Shown: positions 57,001 through 64,000 of the stretch, in pieces
Layout of the letters: the number at the start of each line of letters is the position of its first letter
Position numbering within the stretch: position 1 is the first letter of the stretch
Source of the DNA: Straminergon stramineum
Taxonomy: Eukaryota > Streptophyta > Bryopsida > Hypnales > Calliergonaceae
Assembly: GCA_963920665.1 (NCBI GenBank)
Contig: OY987265.1
Coordinates: 25,735,001-25,799,000 of the forward strand
Direction of reading: 5' to 3'
Length of the DNA: 64,000 nucleotides
The notes under the pieces: model-generated
Databases searched by the model: none
What the model was told of the DNA's origin: nothing
The model's input: the letters and a program-made list of their open reading frames with translations, nothing else
Translations under genes and position numbers: made by a program

Positions 57001-60000
57001 CCTTGATTACATAAAACATTGTCATTCACCTATTGTGGATTCAAAATAAAGAGAAGCATCCTATTGCATTTAGTGTAATAGGTCTTGTAACACGGTGCAC
57101 CCAAAGTACATCCAAAAATCTAGGTGCACCTAACCTAGGTTTTGGTCCATGTGTAATTCAACTTCCAATATACTTTGCCTCCATATTTCTAGAACAAAAC
57201 TACACCCCTCCAAATACCCTCTTTAGTGTAAAAAACAACTCCAAATTCTAGTGTAGAATCTTCATTAGACTGATAGACTCATCCCTCCTCCTCCTATCTA
57301 GTTTTACACTCTCTTTCCCTATATTTTGAGGCAAATCTAAAAAGATGTCATTCTAGCAATGTACATACTTGTATGACATCAAAAAAGATAGATACGCTAA
57401 AATGACCATGTTCAACATAGTCATGACATGATGATAAAAATGTAGTCCCCATAATTCTTTGCCTCTTCTTCTACATATGCACCACCTCCTTGGAACAATA
57501 AAATCTATTTTAGTTGCATTTGGTTTGTCACATCGACACTTTACATAAATTCTTGGTATTGGACATGTGTGGGCATTGAAGAGGCATGTAGTTGACTTGA
57601 CTTCTGTTGCTTGCGACACAACACAATCACTCCTAGACTCTATGCATCCACAACTATGTAGAGGAGTGTCAAATGGGTTGAGTCTTGCCAAGACAAGGAA
57701 ATTTTTTCCTAGGCCAATGAATTTTGATGAAAATACTACTTCATAGCAATTTTGGGTCTTTTTGGACCAAGCCTTTTGGCAACCCTATTTGGTTCATTGA
57801 CACGAACTCAATTGTCTAGAAATTGAGACACATCAAGTTATGGAAAAGTTGGACAAAAGAAAAAAAGTTGTCTACGACGACTACATGACCATGATGATGT
57901 AACCATGACACTAGATAGAGAATTACTAATTGCCCTAATTGCAAGCCTAAGATCTAGCGTGTTCCTACTGTCTAGTACACGTCAAGATTCCAAACATATC
58001 TTAATTTTGTTGAAGCCAAACAAGACATTTTGATGCCAAATTGACAAGGCTTAATAATCTACCATATACTTTTGTATACTACAATACTTCCCCTTGTAGA
58101 TAACTATTAGTTCATCAATAGTTATACTCCTCTCCAAGAAAAATATTGACTACAAAATACTAACGAATTGAACCAAAAGCCACCTTGTGTACACCATAAT
58201 CTTGTCTGTTAAAGTTAGCCTTGAGTCTATAGGTCTTGGCCAACCATCTTCATCAAAAACCTCAATCCCTTCTAGCAAATACGGTGGTTCAAGTGCACTT
58301 CTTGGGGCAAGTCTTTTCTTAGATTACATGTCCACACATTTTGGAGCCACCGACTACTCTTTTCTCTTCCAACCCTTTCCCTTCTTACTTTTAATTTGTT
58401 TTCTTATAGAATTTCTGAGTTTACTTGGTCAAAGAAGTGTCAATAAGGAAGCATCTCAAAATAGCCTCCCACCTATTGCAACTTATTACTCTCAAAATTA
58501 CAACATAGAACAAACCAAAATCCTCAAATTCTAATAATTGTTAATGGCTAATAATGGTTTCAAGCCCATATTGATAAGTATCCCAAACCATACTTTCAAA
58601 TCCGTCATTGTCAATGGAACACACAACTTTCCCCCCTAGTCATCCCCCTTGAATCCAACAAATGTTCACTAAGAGGAAGCAAAGTGTAATGGTTAGTGAA
58701 GAAAATAATTCTCTCAAGAACACTTTGAGACCAATACAACTCCCAAAGTGAAACAAGAGTGGGCACTCATGTGACTACTATTGTCACTTTTGGTTATGGG
58801 ACCAAGAATGTATCTCAATTTTTGACGAATGACACTTCCTAGCTGCATTAATGCTAGACAACATATAACTTTTCAAATTCTTCTTCAGATAGAGGACTCG
58901 CCCTATATGACTTAAGGTGGATGCACCACTCATGAAAGTCAAATGCATCATTGCCTAAACATGGATAATCTATAAAGCCCTCATCATATGCATCAAAATC
59001 ATCTTCAAAGATGTCATCTCCTATACTCTCTCCTAAACAATTTTACTCCTCAAAGTCCCATGCAAATTGGAATCAAGATTATCAACTCTAAAGTACTATG
59101 GCAACGTGAAGCTAGCCTTTGGAAATGTTGTGTCCGCCATTAAATCTATGGTCCCAACTCATCCATTTCTATTGTCTCTTTATTGACAGGACCCTTGTCT
59201 TTCTCTTGAAGCATGTCATCTCTCGAGTCTACTTCAATATGCGTAGAGCTTTCAACAAGGATAGTATCACTTGATCCTTGTGGCCAGTTGTCGGACGCCT
59301 TCAGAGCTAGAGAATCAACTCAAGCCTTATGAAGCATGTTGCTTAAGATAGGTGGGTCCAAAGGCACTTTGAATACTAGGCTTCTTGAAACTGAGGTGGT
59401 TGGCCTTTAAATCCCTAAGAAGCCATTCTATGGGAATTGAGATCCATAAGCATCAAGATCTTTCCTTCTAAACAAGGCTGGCAAAATTGTTGCATTCTCT
59501 AATGGTGGAATCAACATTATCCTAGCACTTACCAATCAACTCATCTAACCTCTTACTACAATTGCATGGTCAGTCTCAAGGCCTTTCGGTGCATGTTGCC
59601 ACACTAGTACATAACGGTGATTGCAAGAAAAACTTGTACTATTTGTTGCATTTTTTACTTTCAGTCTTTTAGAACTTTTGTACTATAAGTCACCTTCAGT
59701 AGTATTAGAGGCATAGAACATGAAATCTAGACAGTTTGATTAGATTTTAGATCTACTATTCCAACAACACATGGTGCTCATCATTGGATGGCAAGGATGG
59801 ATGACAATGCTTAATTTGCCATGATAATAGTTTATATTGGCATATTAGAAGCACTATAGGACCCTACCAATACTATTGAGTCTTTTGTGTACCTTGAAAT
59901 ACTCATTTGAATCAAAAGCTACAATTTATGCTAGAAAATCAGACTTCCACATTTCTATTTTTTTTTTAAATTAGAAAATGCTCTTGAAAAAATTATTTTA

Positions 60001-62400
60001 AAAGTAGACATTGTTGCCGACTAAGAGAAAAGAAGGAAGATCAAAGCTATAATTAAAAAATCATTTTTCATTCAACATAAATTTAACTTGAATATAACAC
60101 ACTTTAGGCCAATGCAAAACACACTTGGAACATGTTTTTGGAAATCTCTCACTTGAGAAGGTATATTTTTATTAGAAGAGCTAGCCTACCAAATTTGACA
60201 ATGTAACTCCTCAAAAAAGGTACTCAATAGTACTAAAACTACCAAAATCATATATATCACATACATTTGAAATTCAATTTCACCAATTGAATGAATTTAG
60301 GAAAAATTGAAATAATTGAAGTACATTTTCTGTTGCTACAGGAAGCTTACTTTGGAATATCATGTTCATTCAATCATTTTTGTAATACTTACACTACAAG
60401 AGAAAGGGGTGCTTTAAATGAGTTTTTAAATATAGTCCTAGACATAAGATTACAAATAATGACCCTTAAGGAGATTTTGAGTAAAAATTTACCAAAAATA
60501 CTAGTGTTTTTCATAAAAATTTATTGAAAATCTCCTAAAAGGACATTACTTATAATCTTGTGTCTAGGACTATACTTTAAAACTCACTTAAAACACCCCT
60601 TTACCTTGTAGTGTTGTGGCACAAAACAATTTCCACATTGAAAGTGTAAAGAAAAATAGGACAGGTGTTTCTTGCAATCACCTACATAAGCCTATTGCCT
60701 TGCTTCTTCAATCATCTATTCCAACCACACATGCTCTTTGGGAATGTAGACTTGGTTTTTGTCAACTCTAAACCTAACAATCAACATTGGCATCTCAATT
60801 TGGTGCTCTAGGTACTTTGCTATCATCCAATATGTCACGACTATTGGAGTCTCATTTGTTAGGAAAATGGGGAGCTTGTAACCAATGATATTTGGCCTTC
60901 ACCACAAGTACTGCCTACGTAGCTTGCTGGAATTGTGGATATGTCAAAACCACTGAACTCCTATATGGAGTGCATTGTTGTTGGTGTTGTTCCTGATGGC
61001 AAGGAAGACATGGGCATTGTTGAAATTTGGAAATAGGTCTATGGTATTCATAGAATTACCATTGACCTCATATGCATTCATCATATATACCAAGAGCATT
61101 ATGCCCACTTGGAGACATAGAATAAACAAAATGAAGTGGTTTTATGGCACAAGTTACTATCACCAACCAATAGGCATTCTTTGTCTTGGAGATCTTCCAC
61201 CCACAACCTTACTTCCATTAAATGCCATTAGTGTCAAGAACTTCCTAAATGGTTCCCTCATCTTTGGTCATCGCTCTCGTTTTCCATGTAGAAAAAACGT
61301 TAGTCTAGATTACAAGGTGTGAATTGACCCCTCCTTGAGCGCAAGTAGCTTTGTGGTTGGCACCTTCTTTACATTATTGTCCACCACTTCTTCATATTGT
61401 AGTACTCACACATATAGCTTGCCCCTAACAAGGCACACTAAAACCTTGTACAAACTTTTGTCATAAAGCCTTCATCAACCTCAAGTAGGTCATAAGTTTT
61501 TTTTCTTTATGGTAGTCCCTCCATCTATTATTTCATTTCCACTTAGCCACATTGCAATATTCATGGTGTCTCTAGATGCATCTCCTCAAAAAACATCAAG
61601 TGCAATATATCTTTCATGTGTGTATGCGCGTACCCTCCATACATGTGTCGCTCTAGGGCTAAGTTGTGGCTGAAATAGAGAGCCTCTCAAACATCACTAC
61701 CGTAATCTTTTGATAAGGGAGGTTTGCAAGGGGTGAGGCAAGAAATGTTGTTTCTTTCTTTTTCTTGCGGCCTATGTTGAGGTAGATCAAGGAAAACTTG
61801 GGCTTAGATTACTGATGCAATCTCCTCTAGCAAGTGATGGCATTCCTTCCAATCAAAACTTGTACACAATAGCACTAGTATAGGAACCTAAGGTTTGCAA
61901 CCTATGATAAACTCCCTTGCCTGTAGTTTGATTTTGGCCTTAGTTGAGCTAAAAGGTAAGTAGAGTTCAAATAGGATATTAGTGTTTCAATTTTGGAGGT
62001 GAGGCACCTATGCTCACAACCCATACCTTGATTATGTTAATTAATTACTTCATGCAAGCCTCTACAATTGAGAGAAGTAGGGGCGAGAGTCATGCAATTG
62101 TGGGGGTGAATCTCGGTAGCAATTTTGACAATGAATCATGAACCTTCAAAAATAGTTGTTTAAAATTGTGAATGTCAACATTAGTAGAATTGAGGTGGAA
62201 ATGATTTTGAGCAATAAAATAGATGGGCTTGTGAATGGATGAGACAATGACAAATTTCTAAGCTAGAAATACACAACTTCAATACCAGTCTAAGTGTCAA
62301 CCTTAAACCACATCAATTGTAAAGAATGACCAAAATGGAATCCTAAACTCTAAGCAGTGGAACAACATCCTTTTACCTTCAAATTTATGGCACAAAGTGA
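57001..62400 (-). pseudogene. Decayed coding-like tract, product unknown
   Basis: Composition is more even than the neighbours, and several minus-strand stretches read open with protein-like content between stops. One is 59042-58857 (62 codons, acidic, including FEDDFDAYDEGFIDYPC and FHEWCIHLKSYRASPLSEEE). Another lies near 61690-61565 (ERHMYGGYAHTHMKDIL, then MFFEEMH). A third is 61129-60944 (AYEVNGNSMNTIDLFPNF). A Cys/Arg-rich frame at 57691-57353 lacks an ATG. Stops and frameshifts separate them. I do not recognise a family. An old transposase or other element-borne gene is the likeliest source, given the setting. Confidence 0.3.
60392..60613. mobile_element. CACTA-type hairpin MITE
   Basis: 222 bp. 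The ends are CACTACAAGAGAAAGGGGTG and, in reverse complement, CACTACAAGGTAAAGGGGTG, and pairing continues for most of the length (TATAGTCCTAGACA...TGTCTAGGACTATA; GGAGATTTT...AAAATCTCC). The flanks are tta and ttg, a near-match to a 3-bp duplication. A half copy lies at 34940-35046. Confidence 0.88.
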
Positions 62401-62791
62401 TCATGTTAACGCAATAACATTTATATTGACAAGCATCAACAAGTCTAAATTCTTAGTTAGCAATAATAAATTTTACATAAGAACACGATATGCTAGAAGG
62501 ATGCCAATCAGATGATTTTCAAAGAATTGTAGAGAGATTTGAAGCAAACTAGATGGAGGTATACCAACTCTCCCTCATACCCTACCAAAAAAGAACAAAC
62601 AATACACAACATAGCATTGTCAATCGTTAGCACAACAAAAGAACACTATATTTGGTCCAATAAAATCCATTGTATCACATATCCTAAACTTGATTTTATT
62701 GTGATCATAACTACAAACGTCAATGTCACTACTAGAAAATGATGTCCAAATCAACAAAAAATCAACATATTTCTATTGAATTGGGTATTGT

Positions 62792-63151
62792 CATTATAAG
62801 AAACCTGCGTTTTAGGTGACAAGATTAAATTTTCTTCTACAGATTTTAGGTAACATTCGATACAACAACCCCTATTTTTATGTCAACAAACACTAGTAGA
62901 AAACAGTGTCCTAAATGACTTGACGACAATGACTGCAATAGTCATTTTTCAGTCATTTTTGTCCTAAATGACTACAACAATGACTACTACAGTCATTGTG
63001 GACAAGTCATTTATAGCCTATTTTCTACTAGTGAAAAAGGTCCAACATAATAACAAGATGTTATGTTGACGTTATTGTTGACATGAAAATAGGAGTGTTA
63101 CATTAGATGTCACCTAAAATCCATCACCTAAAATACAGGGTTCTTCTAATG
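62792..63151. mobile_element. CACTA-like MITE hosting a second MITE
   Basis: Left end CATTATAAGAAACCTGCGTT, then TTAGGTGA. The right end in reverse complement is CATTAGAAGAACCCTGTATT, then TTAGGTGA. Inner parts also pair (CTATTTTTATGTCAACA with TGTTGACATGAAAATAG). It is split by the element at 62891-63033. Without it the host is about 214 bp. The flanks tgt and tac do not match, so its own duplication is unresolved. Confidence 0.75.
62891..63033. mobile_element. CACTA-type MITE nested in 62792-63151, AAA duplication
   Basis: 143 bp. The ends are CACTAGTAGAAAACAGTGTC and, in reverse complement, CACTAGTAGAAAATAGGCTA. The flanks are aaa on both sides. The interior has AATGACTGCA/TGCAGTCATT-type words like those in the 2.7-kb CACTA element at 25.4 kb, so that element family may have supplied its ends. 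Confidence 0.88.
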
Positions 63152-63389
63152 TACAATGACTATTTTCTCAGTTTTCTATTTATTATGCATAAGTTATCAA
63201 AATGGTCACAATTTTTTTGTTGATTCAAATAGTGTAGTGTCCAAATCAACAATCAAATGAATATATTTTTTTTGTTCATTTTGACTTAAAAAGAATTTGA
63301 AGTAAGTTTTTGTCATTTGAGCAATGCTTAAATCACTATGGTTAGAATTCTATATATAGTGACAATTTTTATTTATAAACTCAATAGAA

Positions 63390-63715
63390 TTTGGTGATTT
63401 TTTTGGCATAGTAGAATCACTTTTTTCAAAAAAGTTGTAAAAAGAAGCCACCTTTCATCTCCAAAAATCCATTGGAAATTTTGAAGCTTGAATCAAAAGT
63501 TATGGACAAATTTCAAGGAGGGATTGGAATGGACATTGTCTTTGACATTTTTAACATCTTCTCTAGATTATTTCCATTAATTTTGACTCGAGCTTCAAAA
63601 TCTCAAATTGGTTTTGATGATGAAATTTAGCTTTTATTTTCCAATTTTTCTTAATTCAAAAGTTTTCTAAGAAAAAGTTATTCTACTATACCAGAACAGA
63701 CACCAAAGTCTACTG
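63390..63715. repeat. Diverged foldback related to the 55.4-kb hairpin
   Basis: The left part has GGCATAGTAGAATCACTTTT and TTTGAAGCTTGAATCAAAAG, then TTATGGACAAATTT. The right part has the inverse text (ATTTTGACTCGAGCTTCAAA and AAAGTTATTCTACTATACC). It shares the AATCAAAAGTTATGGACAAA core and the TTATTCTACTAT text with the hairpin at 55.4-56.0 kb. Confidence 0.65.
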
Positions 63716-63789
63716 AGTTTACAAACCAAATGGGAAACAATTGCAAAAACTAAACAAATGACATATTACAACAAGCATGTTCAACTAAA

Positions 63790-63975
63790 CCTATATATGG
63801 TACAATGGATAAAACTCTTAGTCTTCAACCATGAAGTCCAAGGTTAAAAACCCATTGATACCCACTTGGCTAAGTGATGTTGTCCAACTAATGCTCAAGG
63901 ATGCAATGAATTTGTTTTGGCTTGTACATAAGGTAGAATGGGACCTATGCCCCAAACCCTACACATGACAAATTT
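63790..63975 (+). mobile_element. tRNA-derived SINE-like element
   Basis: TGGTACAATGG at 63798-63808 resembles the Pol III A-box, and GGTTAAAAACC at 63842-63852 resembles the B-box GGTTCGANNCC. The text between them (CTCTTAGTCTTCAACCATGA, then AGTCCAA) follows the plant SINE/tRNA-head pattern. The spacing of about 44 bp start to start is correct. The tail is not defined. Not an intact tRNA. Confidence 0.55.
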
Positions 63976-64000
63976 AAAAGAAAAAGTGCATATTGGCACA

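Noticed and set aside
57353..57691. 112-codon Cys/Arg-rich minus-strand frame as an intact gene
   Set aside because: It starts at TTG, and neighbouring text is broken by stops. Treated as part of the decayed coding tract.
1..64000. CRISPR arrays, bacterial operons, rRNA genes, intact tRNA genes or viral integrations
   Set aside because: None seen. The repeats lack the spacer structure of CRISPR, and the tRNA-like words belong to degraded SINE-type sequence.

Overview
This is a nuclear plant window. The coding genes have GC-rich exons, GT-AG introns and land-plant products: a WRKY transcription factor, and the photosystem II protein PsbP with a bipartite plastid/thylakoid targeting peptide. 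They sit in very AT-rich sequence packed with MITE-type DNA transposons. The PsbP and WRKY sequences look like an early-diverging land plant (a bryophyte such as a moss is my best guess), but the species cannot be fixed from the sequence alone. There is no sign of bacterial, organellar or viral DNA.

Layout. About 0.5-6 kb: a group I WRKY gene on the + strand, six coding exons, 735 residues, with a long GC-rich leader holding short upstream ORFs and a duplicated 95-bp block before it. 6-10.5 kb: AT-rich spacer with a 20-bp satellite and a large foldback. 10.5-12.7 kb: a 69-bp purine-rich minisatellite, a promoter with pyrimidine patch, and psbP (three exons, 267 residues). 13.4-14.3 kb: a small GC-balanced island that might hold a minus-strand transcript. 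From about 14.4 kb to the end I find no intact protein-coding gene. The sequence is an archive of small non-autonomous DNA elements, islands of ordinary composition (20.7-22.9, 30.1-31.3, 46.6-47.4 kb), and a decayed coding-like tract (57-62.4 kb).

The mobile-element content is the remarkable part. (1) Several families have termini beginning CCCYTAAA and are flanked by TTAA, the hallmark of piggyBac-type transposition. Five lie end to end or inside each other at 47.39-49.65 kb. (2) At least five CACTA-type elements carry CACTA...TAGTG ends; four have perfect 3-bp target duplications (act, tac, att, aaa). One holds a hairpin with about 280-bp arms. (3) Stowaway-, Tourist- and Emigrant-like MITEs are also present, sometimes nested, and paralogous copies in the window give a natural empty site for one insertion. 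(4) The motif TCAAAAGTTATG recurs in both TTAA and CACTA elements, which suggests exchange or capture of a module.

The two genes are unrelated in function: one is a DNA-binding regulator, the other a lumenal subunit of the oxygen-evolving complex. Exon boundaries were read by hand from splice consensus and frame. Repeat boundaries are exact where a target duplication is quoted and approximate otherwise.
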